The notes: generated from the letters alone by a model not told the origin. A DNA stretch of 64,000 nt from Singulisphaera acidiphila DSM 18658 (GCF_000242455.2 NC_019892.1:5652744-5716743); one strand, 5' to 3'; shown: positions 18,777 to 28,291, counted from the stretch's first letter. A program made the numbers and translations.

Positions 18777-19724
18777 ATGAAGAAAAAGAACAGGTCTGAC
18801 GGTCCCGATCGTGCTGCTCGGCTTCGGCTCGGCCTTTGCTGCCTCTTCCGGGATCAGCCCATCAAGTTCGCCAACACGACCGCGACGGCGATCGGGCGGA
18901 TGGAGCGAGCCGATGGCCTGGCGAAGATCGGCCGGCTTTGTCAGGCGAATGCCGAAGCCTTGATGCTTGCCCTCCAGTTCTGCGCTCGGACGGGAATCGG
19001 CTGTTTTCGGATCAACAGCCAGATCCTCCCCCTCAAGTCTCATCCTGTTCTCGGCTACACCCTGGATGACCTGCCGCAAGGGGCCGAGATCGTGGCCCGA
19101 TTTCAGGCCTGCGGCGCCTTCGCAACGCGTTCCGGCCTGCGGACATGCTTTCACCCCGATCAATTCATCGTCCTGAACTCACCCCGGCCCGAGGTCGTCG
19201 ACGCCTCCGTCCGCGAGCTGGAATATCAAGCCGAGGTGGCCGAGTGGGTCGCAGCCGACGTTGTGAACGTCCACGGCGGCGGAGCTTATGGCGATAAACC
19301 CAAAGCACTCGGGGATTTCGCCCGGAACCTGCAACGCCTCTCCCCCCGAGCCAGGCGAGTCCTGACTGTCGAGAACGATGATAAGACCTATACGCCGGCC
19401 GACTTATTACCTTTATGCCGTTCCGAAGGGATCCCGCTCGTCTATGACGTCCATCACCACCGTTGCCATTCGGACGGCCTGACCGTCGACGAAGCGACCG
19501 AGCAGGCGGTGCTCACCTGGGACAGGGAACCGCTGTTTCATGTCTCCAGCCCGATCGCAGGGTGGAACGGTCCGAAGCCCCAGCGCCATCACGACTTCAT
19601 CGACCGGAACGACTTCCCCGACGCCTGGCTCGGACGTCGGTTGACCGTGGAAGTTGAGGCGAAGGCCAAAGAGGTCGCCGTCCTGGCGTTGAGAGAGGCG
19701 ATTATTGGCTTTTGTGCGAACTGA
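18777..19724 (+). CDS. uvsE: UV damage endonuclease (UvsE/UVDE family)
   Basis: A 315-residue TIM-barrel nuclease that nicks DNA 5' to UV photoproducts and other lesions, starting alternative excision repair. The family motifs are present: LGLCCLFRDQPIKFANTT near the N-terminus, FRINSQILPLKSHP, TCFHPDQFIVLNSP, VVNVHGGGAYGDK, LTVENDDKTYTP, LVYDVHHHRCH and RHHDFID. The conserved His, Glu and Asp residues that hold the divalent metals are in place. Length is normal for the family. It is convergent with the protease gene, with 36 bases between stops. Confidence 0.95.
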   Translation: MKKKNRSDGPDRAARLRLGLCCLFRDQPIKFANTTATAIGRMERADGLAKIGRLCQANAEALMLALQFCARTGIGCFRINSQILPLKSHPVLGYTLDDLPQGAEIVARFQACGAFATRSGLRTCFHPDQFIVLNSPRPEVVDASVRELEYQAEVAEWVAADVVNVHGGGAYGDKPKALGDFARNLQRLSPRARRVLTVENDDKTYTPADLLPLCRSEGIPLVYDVHHHRCHSDGLTVDEATEQAVLTWDREPLFHVSSPIAGWNGPKPQRHHDFIDRNDFPDAWLGRRLTVEVEAKAKEVAVLALREAIIGFCAN

Positions 19725-19760
19725 TGAATGATTGAGATGGCGATTTGGCTTGCCGGACCT

Positions 19761-20789
19761 CTAGCCCCTACGCACCTCGTGGGGGATGATGATCAGTTCT
19801 TGTTTTGTTTCCCCGCGGAGGATGGACAGAGGCGTTCGGACGCCGACCCGCTCGTCGGTCAAGTCACGGTGCAGGTCGTCGATGCCGGCGATTGCATGGC
19901 CGTCGAGGGCGACGATCACATCACCCTCTTCGATCCCCGCATGCTCGGCGGGGCCGCCGGGCTCGATCGCGATGATCAACACTCCGCCTTCGGTCGCGAG
20001 GTTGTGGCGGCGGATGACGCGGGTGGGGAGAGTCACCGACTGAACGTGGACGCCGATCCGGCTTCGACGTACCCAGCCGTCTCGGATCAGGCGGCCGGCC
20101 ACATATTTCGCCGTGTTGATGGCGATCGCGAAGCAGATGCCCTGGGCCGGGAGGATCACGGCCGAGTTGACCCCGATCGTTTCGCCTCGCGAGTTGACCA
20201 AGGGGCCGCCCGAGTTCCCCGGGTTGAGCGCGGCGTCGGTCTGGAGCACGTCGTCGATCAAGCGGCCCGACCGGCTCCGCAAACTTCGTCCCAAGGCGCT
20301 CACGACGCCAGCGGTCACCGTGCACTGGAAGCCGTAGGGATGGCCGATGGCGATCGCCAGTTGCCCGACCCGCACCGCCTGGGAGTCGCCCAGCGCCACA
20401 GGGGGGAGCCCGCTGGAGGAGTGAACGCGGACGACGGCGAGGTCGGTCTCGGGGTCGTCGCCGATCAGGTCGGCCGGGAGCTTTCGGCCGTCGGCCAGGG
20501 TCACCTCGACGTGGCTGGCGCCATGGACCACGTGGCTGTTGGTCAGGATGTAACCGTTGGACGTGAACACGAAGCCCGATCCGCTGCCACGTCCCCGGCC
20601 GTTATGCTCAACCGCGAGATGAACCACCGATGGGCTGACCCTCTCGGCGGCGTGGATCACGGCGTGTGAGTAGGCGTCGAGCAATTCACCATCGTTCGGC
20701 CCGGTGGCCTTACTTTCGACTGCATCGGCAAGGCCTCCGGTTTGATCGAAGCCCGGGCCCGCCATACCAACCAGACTGCTGAGACTCAT
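19761..20789 (-). CDS. HtrA/DegP-like trypsin-like serine protease with PDZ domain
   Basis: A 342-residue S1C-family protease. The catalytic triad is visible: His in ILTNSHVVHG, Asp in DPETDLAVVRV and Ser in LNPGNSGGPLVNSRGE. The C-terminal domain (GVLIIAIEPGGPAEHAGIEE through DVIVALDGHAI) is one PDZ module. HtrA proteins degrade or refold damaged proteins, usually in the periplasm. No hydrophobic signal peptide or anchor is seen at the N-terminus (MSLSSLVGMAGPGFDQTGG), so this copy may be cytoplasmic. An internal ATG does not change that. About 170 bases upstream hold no gene. Confidence 0.9.
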   Translation of the reverse strand: MSLSSLVGMAGPGFDQTGGLADAVESKATGPNDGELLDAYSHAVIHAAERVSPSVVHLAVEHNGRGRGSGSGFVFTSNGYILTNSHVVHGASHVEVTLADGRKLPADLIGDDPETDLAVVRVHSSSGLPPVALGDSQAVRVGQLAIAIGHPYGFQCTVTAGVVSALGRSLRSRSGRLIDDVLQTDAALNPGNSGGPLVNSRGETIGVNSAVILPAQGICFAIAINTAKYVAGRLIRDGWVRRSRIGVHVQSVTLPTRVIRRHNLATEGGVLIIAIEPGGPAEHAGIEEGDVIVALDGHAIAGIDDLHRDLTDERVGVRTPLSILRGETKQELIIIPHEVRRG

Positions 20790-20960
20790 GGCGCTTTCCC
20801 CTTGTATCTAGATCCAAGAGGAACTGTAGGGAGGCACATCCGTCTGGACAAGTCCGCACCTGGTCGTGCTCAGCTTACCAAGGAGTCTCCCTCGTCACTC
20901 AGCCATTGATATTCTGGTGTTCCCTGGGAACATGAATTTGCAATGTGAGGCAGAGGGTTT

Positions 20961-22301
20961 CTAACGTCCGGCAGGAGTCGCCGCGCTTTTGGAGGAGGGG
21001 ACTGGCTGGCCCTGACGCGGGCGGCCACGAGATGGTTGCTGATGGGCTTCGTAGTAAGAACCGAGCGTGTGCATCGCCACGATCGAGGTCCAGGCCGTCA
21101 GCATCCAGCAGGCCAGGCTCGCTCCGATGAAGAGCCCGAAGGCTTTGGGCCGAAGCAAGAAGGCACCGACGAAGGCGAGGACGGCTGAACCGCCGATCGT
21201 TCCGACCGTCAGGCAGAGTCCGAGGAATGATGGGGCGAGATGCGCGATCGTCCCGAGAACGCCCCCGGGCTTGGCCTCCAGGGGGTCGTCGTTCAGGAAG
21301 ACGATCAGCAAGGCCATCAGCGCGTACGGAAACCCGAGCAGGCCGAGGGCGATCGCAATGCCAGGGTTCCCGGTGAGGCTGCGCTCTGCGGTGGCGATGG
21401 AGTAGGCGGCCAGCGGAAGGAACCCGATGCTAAGGCCGAGAACGCCCCAGAGCATCCAGGTGCCGAGGCCGTCGAAAAGGCCCTCGAAGTTCCGGTCAGG
21501 CGGACGCGGGGGTAAGGTCTCCCCCTCGAACGAGGCCGTCAGCACGCGCCCGAGATACTGGAGCCAGTAGATCAGCACCATCGGCAACATGATCACCGAG
21601 GGCAAGGCTGTGATCAGGCCGATGAGGGTGCCCATCAACCCGGCTCCCCAAAACTCGGCGCTCGTTTGGAGCGACAGACAATACTCCGGGACGAGAGTGG
21701 CCATGACCCACAACGCCAGACCAATCGTAATCACCATGGCCACCCCTTCCGCACCGCGAAGCGGGTAGAACAGGACGGGGGGCCACCAAGCATCCGGTGG
21801 CGGTCGGTGAGTCGTTCGTGCTTCCCCATCCTTGGTCCAGCCGATCGGGGCGGGGGTCGGGACCGGACCGTCGTCGACTTCGTTCGAAGGCCGATTCGCG
21901 TCGGGGCTCGGGGCCGGTGCGGCGACGTCCGCGCCGAGGTTGTAGGAGGTCCCGTGCCAGCCCCACTCGTCGTCGGCTTGCTCGCTGTCGGGAGGAGTCG
22001 CCGGCGCGGTGGTTTCAGGCAGATCGAAAAGCTCGTCGGCCCAGGGATCCACCGGAGAAGGAGGCGGTGTCGGCTCGGGCTCCAAGGGGCGAAGCGCGAG
22101 TGGCTTCACCGCCTGGCCGAGCTCGTAGATCCCTTGCCAGTTCCACTCGTCGTCCACGTCGCCGGCCGTTGGAGGAACGGGCTCGGCGCCAGGCACACGG
22201 ATCAAGGCTCCACAACTCGGGCAACGACCGCTCTTGCCGGGGGAGAGCCCCGTCGCCTTCAGTCGGAGCCCGCACGGGCAGACCAGGATCGTGACGCTCA
22301 T
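20961..22301 (-). CDS. Zinc-ribbon membrane protein of unknown function
   Basis: A 446-residue protein. The first 37 residues form a zinc-ribbon (two CxxC pairs: CPCGLRL and CPSCGALI), as in many planctomycete proteins that start with a GYJ-type zinc finger. Then comes a Pro/Asp-rich linker with repeated acidic WxW motifs (DDEWNWQGIY, DDEWGWHGTS). The second half has about six membrane segments, for example GVAMVITIGLALWVMATL, LITALPSVIMLPMVLIYWL, IAIALGLLGFPYALMALLIVF and SAVLAFVGAFLL. The function is unknown. The start at 22301 is chosen because the zinc ribbon begins there; no strong ribosome site is visible. Confidence 0.75.
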   Translation of the reverse strand: MSVTILVCPCGLRLKATGLSPGKSGRCPSCGALIRVPGAEPVPPTAGDVDDEWNWQGIYELGQAVKPLALRPLEPEPTPPPSPVDPWADELFDLPETTAPATPPDSEQADDEWGWHGTSYNLGADVAAPAPSPDANRPSNEVDDGPVPTPAPIGWTKDGEARTTHRPPPDAWWPPVLFYPLRGAEGVAMVITIGLALWVMATLVPEYCLSLQTSAEFWGAGLMGTLIGLITALPSVIMLPMVLIYWLQYLGRVLTASFEGETLPPRPPDRNFEGLFDGLGTWMLWGVLGLSIGFLPLAAYSIATAERSLTGNPGIAIALGLLGFPYALMALLIVFLNDDPLEAKPGGVLGTIAHLAPSFLGLCLTVGTIGGSAVLAFVGAFLLRPKAFGLFIGASLACWMLTAWTSIVAMHTLGSYYEAHQQPSRGRPRQGQPVPSSKSAATPAGR

Positions 22302-22440
22302 GACAAGAACTCGTTCGCTGACCTCTGTGCGTGCCGGGTCTTTTTCCTCACGCTGAGCGAACGACAATTGTAATGGAGCAGGACCAATCACTCAAGGACA
22401 AATATCAGAGGCGAGAGGGAAATCGAAGGAGGCGCCGGGG

Positions 22441-23823
22441 TCAGACCGGCGCGGTCGAGTAGAGGGAGGTCATCGGCTCACCGGAGCAGAGGGTCAGGGG
22501 GCGGCCGAGTCGGTCGCGGAGTTCGGTCCCTGTGTCGACGCCGAGGGCGCGATAGATGGTCGCGGCGAGGTCAGGGGGGCTGAAGCTTCGCGAGATCGGG
22601 TAGGCTCCGAGGCGGTCGGACTTGCCGATGACCTGGCCGCCAACAACCCCACCGCCGGCGAACATCGCTGGGAAGACGGCCGGCCAGTGATCGCGGCCCG
22701 GGACGTCGCCTGGTTTGAGCGGATGGATTCGAGGGGTTCGGCCGAACTCGCCGAGCATCACGACGAGGGTTTCGTCGAGCAGGCCACGGACATCGAGGTC
22801 GTCGAGGAGGGCCGAGACGGCGCGGTCGAGTGGGGGTAAGAGGTCGTTTTTGAGGCGAGGGAAGTTATCGGTGTGGGTATCCCAGGTCTGAACGATCCCC
22901 ATCGAGGCCTGCACGATCGGCACCCCGGCTTCGACCAGGCGTCGGGCCAGCAGGAGCGACTTGCCGAACGAGTGGTGGCCGTAGCGGTCGACCAGGCGCG
23001 GATCTTCGTGTTCCACGTTCAAGGCGCGGCCGACTTGCCCGTTGCAGAGCAGGGCGAGGGCGGCGTCCTGCTGGTCGGCGAATGCGTCACCGGTCGTCGG
23101 AACGACGAAGGTTTGGCCGAGCAGGTGGCGGCGGCGATGGAGCCGGGCCGGGTCGAGACCGTCCGGCAAGGCGAGGCTGTCGTCCTTGGATTCCGCTTGA
23201 TTCGGGTCGAGCTTGAGCTGCCAGGGGTCGTGTCGGGGACCGAGGAAGCCGGCGTCCTGTCCCGGCCAGGTGAGCGGCCCCTCGACCAGGCGGGTCGGCA
23301 GGGCCACGCCGTTGGGAATCCCGTCGCTCCGGCGGCGGAGGCTGTCGAGCACGGCCGCGTAGCAGGGGAAGTCATCGCGCGACGCGACCCGGTCGAGGTC
23401 GCTGGCGCCTCGCGGGGTCGAGGCGTGCCCCGTCAAGATCCGGTGGACCGCGCAGAGGTGGTTCCCCTCGGGGTGGGACATCGACCGGACGATCGCCAGC
23501 CGCTTGGCCCGCGCCGCCAGGCCGGGCAGGTGCTCGCACATCTGGAGACCGGGAGCCGCCGTATCGATCGGCTTGAACTCCCCCCGGATCCCGTCGGGCG
23601 CTTCGGGCTTCATGTCGAACGAGTCGTGCTGGCCCAAGCCGCCGCTCAGCAAGATCACGATGACCGATTTCGCCCGTCCCGGAATTGCGCCGGTGGCTGC
23701 TGCCGTGGCGCTTCGCCCGGCCAGGAGACCGGGCAGCCCCATCCCGAGCAGCCCCGAGTAGCCCACCTGGAGGAAGTTGCGTCGTGTCGTCATGCCGTCG
23801 CGAGTCTTATTCCGCTGGTCCAT
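22441..23823 (-). CDS. DUF1501 domain-containing protein, copy 1
   Basis: A 460-residue member of the planctomycete DUF1501 family, related to alkaline-phosphatase-fold proteins and often exported by Tat. The N-terminus has TTRRNFLQVGYSGLLGMGLPG, a Tat-like signal with twin Arg. The family features are VIVILLSGGLGQHDSFDMKPEAPDG, PHMLP-like ARAKRLAIVRSMSHPEGNH, VQTWDTHTDNF, VVMLGEFGRTPRIHP and GRDHWPAVF. Its function is unknown, though members usually pair with DUF1549/DUF1553 proteins or sulfatases. A sulfatase gene lies 107 bases upstream in the same direction, probably co-transcribed. The ATG at 23823 has GGGAGA 8 bases upstream; the frame extends slightly further. Confidence 0.9.
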   Translation of the reverse strand: MDQRNKTRDGMTTRRNFLQVGYSGLLGMGLPGLLAGRSATAAATGAIPGRAKSVIVILLSGGLGQHDSFDMKPEAPDGIRGEFKPIDTAAPGLQMCEHLPGLAARAKRLAIVRSMSHPEGNHLCAVHRILTGHASTPRGASDLDRVASRDDFPCYAAVLDSLRRRSDGIPNGVALPTRLVEGPLTWPGQDAGFLGPRHDPWQLKLDPNQAESKDDSLALPDGLDPARLHRRRHLLGQTFVVPTTGDAFADQQDAALALLCNGQVGRALNVEHEDPRLVDRYGHHSFGKSLLLARRLVEAGVPIVQASMGIVQTWDTHTDNFPRLKNDLLPPLDRAVSALLDDLDVRGLLDETLVVMLGEFGRTPRIHPLKPGDVPGRDHWPAVFPAMFAGGGVVGGQVIGKSDRLGAYPISRSFSPPDLAATIYRALGVDTGTELRDRLGRPLTLCSGEPMTSLYSTAPV

Positions 23824-23930
23824 GACCGATCTCCCGGTGTCCCCAGAATCAGGCAAAGGCCCGCTCCCAGTCACGCATCCATCCGATGTAGTTTAACATT
23901 TGCTGGCGAAAGGTAAAGCGGTCTCTCTGC

Positions 23931-25517
23931 TCAGCGGGGGGCAGGGGCGTCGGAGTTGATCCCCCTGCCGGCCTTCTTGGCGGGAGCGTTGCCGCTGTTC
24001 ACTGGGCGTTCTGTGGGTGGGTTGAAGGTTTGGGACTTGAGCCAGGTGTCGTAGTCCTTGGCGCGCGGCCCGACGTACTTGTACGTCTCGAAGATTGCCC
24101 CGTTGCCGAGCGCTCGCGGGTCCTGTTCCTGGCGAAGCATGGCGATCATTTGATCGCGTAGGGTTGTCATGACGGTGGTGTAAGCGGGGTCGGCAGCGAG
24201 GTTTCGGACGCATTCCGGGTCGTCGGCCAGGCGATAGAGGGCGGCCATCGGCCGTTTGCCGAAGGCGATGTCGTAGAACTCGCCGCCGATGGCTTTGAGC
24301 AGTTCCTTGGTGGGACTCGGGTCGCAGTTGCCGAAGTCGGTTTCCGGGTTGCCGGCCGGCCAGCGGTCGGGGAAGTAGTTGTGGACGTAGAGGAATTCGG
24401 GCGTGCGGATGGCCCGCGCGGGGTAGCCCCAATCGTAGGGGCGGCCGAGGTCGTGGCGCTCCTTGCCGGCGAGCATGACGTTGCGGCTGCGATCGACCCA
24501 CCCCGACTCCTTGGAGCGGAGCAACTCGACCAGGCTCCGCCCGGTCACTTGCGGGTGCGGTTGCAGGCCGGCCAGTTCCAGAAAGGTCGGCGCGAAGTCG
24601 CGCACGTTAATAAAGTCATCAACAACCCGCCCCGGCTTGATCCCATCGCCCCAGCGGATGGCCAGGGGAAGGTGGAAGCCGTCTTCGTAGATTTGCCCCT
24701 TTACGCGGGGGAATGGCATTCCATGGTCGGAGGTCACGACGATGAGCGTCCGCTCGAGTTCGCCAGCATCCTTGAGGGCCTCGAGTGCTCTCCCGATGTG
24801 TGCGTCGGCCGACTCAACCTCGACGGCGTAGTCGAGCAGGTCGTCCCGGACCACGTCGAGGTCGGGGAGGTAGGCGGGGACCTTCACGTCCTCGGGGCGT
24901 TTGCCGAGGCGAACACCCGAGTGGCGCTCGTAGCCTCGATGAGGCTCCTTGAATCCCATCCAGAAGCAGAAGGGCTGGCCCGCCTTGCGTTTGCCGAGGA
25001 ACGACGCGAAGTTCTTCGCGTAGTCGGTCCGGGCGATCCCCGACGCCGGGGGTGTCATGGTGTGCTCATCGAAGAGCGGACCGGCCGGGTTGCGGGTGAA
25101 TCCGGTGGACTGATGATCGCCCGGCCCCCACCCTTTCCCCGTGAGGCCCACCGTATAGCCGGCCGCTTCGAGGAGCTCGGGGTAGACCGCGAACTTGCGC
25201 GGGAAGATTCCGTAGTGGCAGGCCGCCTCCTCGAGTTGCCAGCTATTCCGCCCGGTCAGGATGCTGGCGCGGCAGGGGCTGCACTTCGGGTTCGAGGTGA
25301 ACGCGTTCTTGAACAAGACCCCCTCGCGAGCGACCCGGTCGAAGTTCGGCGTCTTGATCCAGGAACAGCCATAAGCCCCGGCGTGGTTCCAGCCCCAGTC
25401 ATCAAAGATAATAAACAGAATGTTCGGCCGGTCCGACCCGCTCGCGGCTCTTGCGTCCGCCGGATCGACCAAGGAGACGAGGGACGCAAGGAGCAGGGGG
25501 ACGAGCAATGACCTCAT
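23931..25517 (-). CDS. Sulfatase (arylsulfatase family), exported
   Basis: A 528-residue type I sulfatase with a signal peptide (MRSLLVPLLLASLVSLVDPADARA). The catalytic CSPCRASILTG carries the Cys that is converted to formylglycine. DDWGWNHAGAYG holds the metal-binding Asp pair; other motifs are GKGWGPG, VVTSDHGMPF and the ending DYDTWLKSQTF. The CSPCRAS and FDDWGWNHAG motifs resemble the N-sulfoglucosamine sulfohydrolase-like subfamily. It probably removes sulfate groups from sulfated polysaccharides at the cell surface. The exact substrate is unknown. It is followed by the DUF1501 gene, a common planctomycete arrangement. Confidence 0.92.
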   Translation of the reverse strand: MRSLLVPLLLASLVSLVDPADARAASGSDRPNILFIIFDDWGWNHAGAYGCSWIKTPNFDRVAREGVLFKNAFTSNPKCSPCRASILTGRNSWQLEEAACHYGIFPRKFAVYPELLEAAGYTVGLTGKGWGPGDHQSTGFTRNPAGPLFDEHTMTPPASGIARTDYAKNFASFLGKRKAGQPFCFWMGFKEPHRGYERHSGVRLGKRPEDVKVPAYLPDLDVVRDDLLDYAVEVESADAHIGRALEALKDAGELERTLIVVTSDHGMPFPRVKGQIYEDGFHLPLAIRWGDGIKPGRVVDDFINVRDFAPTFLELAGLQPHPQVTGRSLVELLRSKESGWVDRSRNVMLAGKERHDLGRPYDWGYPARAIRTPEFLYVHNYFPDRWPAGNPETDFGNCDPSPTKELLKAIGGEFYDIAFGKRPMAALYRLADDPECVRNLAADPAYTTVMTTLRDQMIAMLRQEQDPRALGNGAIFETYKYVGPRAKDYDTWLKSQTFNPPTERPVNSGNAPAKKAGRGINSDAPAPR

Positions 25518-25731
25518 GGCGTTCCTTGTTCCTGGACGAGAGGAGCAACAAAGACCGTTGGATTTGGGGCCGGTTGGACTGAAACCAAATCTTGTCGGTC
25601 GAATTTGTCGGCTATTGGATCGAAGTCAGCGACTCTCGTCAAAGGAAATTCAACGCGAGCGAACGGGAATCGACCGGGATGTCAGCGATTCCAGGCGAGT
25701 CAGCGGGCATCCCGTCGATCGTGACGCGGGG

Positions 25732-27450
25732 CTATCGTGAGCGATCCGTTCCCCGATCGGACGGAAGGACCCAGAAGAGGAGTTGTGCCCAGCGGACGGT
25801 CATCCCCTTCTCGACGGTGGCGAATTGCCCGTCGACCCCGGGGATTGGCCAGCGGGCATAGTCCAACCTGCCGGTGACAGGGGTTACGATTCGGCAATGC
25901 GCGATCTGATTTTCGATCTTCGCCCGTTTGTCCTTCTCTCGTCTCCAGTCCAGTTCCCGAATTCGTTCTTCGGCGCGAGCCTGTTCAACCTCGCTCTGGA
26001 GCTCCTTGATCGTCATGATGGAAGTGTACGTCTCAAGCAAATTCTTTTTCCCCATCGCCTGTTCGTAGGCGAAGATCTTTTGGTCCAGCGCGATCTTGTC
26101 GGCGACGTTCCGATCTTTCGAGAGGTAGCCTTTGGCGCGCATTCGTTGGGACCATCCCAGCCGATCCTCTGCGCGTTCTCGTTCGGCCTCAGCCAGGCTG
26201 ATCTCTCCCTCGAGCGTCTGCAGTTCCTGCTTGTAGATCCCATCCTTATACTCGGCGACGGCAATCTCGGCGGTTTCACGCTGCCGCCTTGCTTTTTGAT
26301 AGGCAGCCTCGGCCCTCAATGTCGCGATCACCTGCTTGGCCAATTGATCTTTCAAATTCGCTGAGTCGAGCCGGCAAACCACATCGCCACGCCTCACCGT
26401 CGAACCATTGGGAGCGAGGAGGATGATCTTGGCGTCCGACTCGACGTCGCTGACGATCGCGACGGCGTTTGCCGGGCGCTGGTCTTCCGCAGTCCTCCCA
26501 GGGAGGTCGGAAGCGGGGCCTGTTTCGATCCTGCGATTCGACCTTTCCGCCTCGTCGCCGTGGCCGGCCTGTGCGAGGATTCCGACCCCGGCCGTCATCC
26601 CCAACGCAGCCAGCAGTCCGATGGCGACGAATTTCAGCTTGGTAAAAAGCATGGCTCTCAACGCTCCCCGGGACAGGGCGACTACCGACGCCGAGGCCAA
26701 CGTGGCCGCGGTCTGACCGCCCACGGCGAATGGCAAGGCAGAACGCACGGTTCTCTCGGCCAGGTGTGCGGGCACGACGAGTCGCGCGTCTGCCTTGAGG
26801 GCCGAACCGAGAAAGAGGGCGGCGGGAGCCAGCCCTCGGCGGGCCAATCTCCCCCTCAGTAGGTTTCGAGCCTGCGCCAGCCGCCCTTTGACGGTGCCGA
26901 CCGGCCACTGGAGTCGGTTCGCCGCCTCGGTGTGCGTGAGTCCTTCCAGGTCACAGAGCAAGACCGGCACGCGGTATTTTTCGGGCAATCGGCCCAGTTC
27001 GTCGTCCAGGGCCGCGAGGAGTTCCGCTCGTTCCGCGTCGGGGGCCGGAAACGCTGGTTCCCACGTGGTGGAGGAAGCGGTTTCGCGGGTTCTCCGCTTT
27101 TCGGCCAGGGTCCGTGCCCGGTGGGCCACCCGCCTGGCGACGCCGTAGAGCCATCGGCCCAACGAGTCGTCGACCCGCACGACGCCCGACTTGCGGACGA
27201 GGACCAGGAACGTAGCCTGGAATGCGTCCTCGACGTCGCGCGGGTCGTTCAAAGCACGGCGGCAGACTCCGAGGACCATCGGCCCATGGCGGGCCATCAA
27301 TGCCTCGAATGCGGCTTCCGCCGTGCTGGCCGCCCTGGTCGCGGCTCGGATCCGGTCCAGCAGTTGGGTGTCACTGAGCCCGGAGGGGGTCCCGGATGAG
27401 AACAGAGTGGAGAGATGCCTCAGACTGGCGGTCGACGTGTCGTTGGCCAT
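25732..27450 (-). CDS. ECF sigma factor fused to a membrane-anchored HlyD-like domain
   Basis: A 572-residue two-part protein. Residues about 47-113 are sigma-70 region 2 (AFEALMARHGPMVLGVCRR, DVEDAFQATFLVLV, GRWLYGVARRVAHRAR). Residues 151-205 are region 4 (LGRLPEKYRVPVLLCDLEG, VGTVKGRLAQARNLLRGRL). Residues about 271-294 form a membrane segment (KLKFVAIGLLAALGMTAG). The C-terminal 240 residues read like a membrane fusion protein. There is a first lipoyl half (IILLAPNGSTVRRGDVVCRL), a long coiled coil (about 363-515, Glu/Lys/Arg-rich) and a return strand (CRIVTPVTGRLDYARWPIPG). A transcription factor is thus joined to a periplasmic sensor or adaptor. ATG 27450 has GGAGAA upstream. The gene lies 136 bases past the DUF1080 gene. 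I do not see an anti-sigma gene beside it. Confidence 0.9.
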   Translation of the reverse strand: MANDTSTASLRHLSTLFSSGTPSGLSDTQLLDRIRAATRAASTAEAAFEALMARHGPMVLGVCRRALNDPRDVEDAFQATFLVLVRKSGVVRVDDSLGRWLYGVARRVAHRARTLAEKRRTRETASSTTWEPAFPAPDAERAELLAALDDELGRLPEKYRVPVLLCDLEGLTHTEAANRLQWPVGTVKGRLAQARNLLRGRLARRGLAPAALFLGSALKADARLVVPAHLAERTVRSALPFAVGGQTAATLASASVVALSRGALRAMLFTKLKFVAIGLLAALGMTAGVGILAQAGHGDEAERSNRRIETGPASDLPGRTAEDQRPANAVAIVSDVESDAKIILLAPNGSTVRRGDVVCRLDSANLKDQLAKQVIATLRAEAAYQKARRQRETAEIAVAEYKDGIYKQELQTLEGEISLAEAERERAEDRLGWSQRMRAKGYLSKDRNVADKIALDQKIFAYEQAMGKKNLLETYTSIMTIKELQSEVEQARAEERIRELDWRREKDKRAKIENQIAHCRIVTPVTGRLDYARWPIPGVDGQFATVEKGMTVRWAQLLFWVLPSDRGTDRSR

Positions 27451-27586
27451 CTCTCCATTCTCCGGTCCTCTCCGCGTTGTCCTCACTGTCTATTCCATGC
27501 ACGTTTGCGGCGAACGGATCTGACTTTTTGTCGTCGGTCTCTGGATTTCGCTGATTCGCGATCGATCGTCCGGGGAAGTGGGCGGA

Positions 27587-28291
27587 TCACTGATCCGACT
27601 TGTTGGCGGCCTTGACCTCGGCGGTGGTCAGCGGCCGGATCTCGATATTGCGGAGGGCGCCGGTGGATTCGTAAGTGGCGAAGCCGAGCGGCTGATTGGG
27701 GCGGGTTTCGATCCGCGTGCCGAGTTGCAGGCCGCGATAGTCGAGGTGGATGATTTCCTTGTCGTCGACCTGGCAAGCGATCGTCTGATCGGTGACGCGG
27801 ACCCGGAACTTGTACCAGGTCTTGTTCTCATATTTGACGAATTTGTTGGTTTCGTTTTCCGAGGCGTCCGAGCCGTTGAGGCTGGAGATTCCCGTGACGT
27901 TTCCTCCCCAGCCGCCGTTGACCAAGGTCACGAACGACTTGCCGACGGGGAAGGTGGCCGCCGCGAAGAAATCGGACCCGGTGATCCGCTTGGCCTCATA
28001 GCTCAGTTCGTAGTTCGTCGTGGGCAAGTCCTGCCGGCTGGTGGTGATGCCCGTCATCGCTCGCCCAGGGGCCATGACGATCACGCCGTCAACCACCTGG
28101 ACCACCCCGGCGCGGAAGAACTCGGTCTTCTTCCAGCCGTCGAGACTCTTGCCGTCGAAGAGGACGATCGGCTTGTCCGGCGCCTTCACGGCCTGGTCGG
28201 CGCCCATGGTCGACATCTGCATCGTGAGGACCGCCAGCATGACGGCACCTTGGCGCAGCAAGAACAGGACGGGTCGGCGTTCGGTCGTCAT
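27587..28291 (-). CDS. DUF1080 (3-keto-disaccharide hydrolase-like) exported protein, copy 1
   Basis: A 234-residue secreted protein of the large planctomycete DUF1080 family, a concanavalin-like fold. A signal peptide is present (PVLFLLRQGAVMLAVLTM). The opening IVLFDGKSLDGWKKTEFF matches the family's LFNGkdLdGW signature. Other family parts are GVIVMAPG, NYELSYEAKRITGSDFFAAA, WYKFRVRVTDQTIACQVDDK and YESTGALRNIEIRPL. Members have been linked to cleavage of 3-keto-glucosides. The ATG at 28291 begins the MTTERRP sequence; the frame extends 44 codons upstream but without similarity. The sigma-HlyD gene follows downstream in the same direction. Confidence 0.88.
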   Translation of the reverse strand: MTTERRPVLFLLRQGAVMLAVLTMQMSTMGADQAVKAPDKPIVLFDGKSLDGWKKTEFFRAGVVQVVDGVIVMAPGRAMTGITTSRQDLPTTNYELSYEAKRITGSDFFAAATFPVGKSFVTLVNGGWGGNVTGISSLNGSDASENETNKFVKYENKTWYKFRVRVTDQTIACQVDDKEIIHLDYRGLQLGTRIETRPNQPLGFATYESTGALRNIEIRPLTTAEVKAANKSDQ

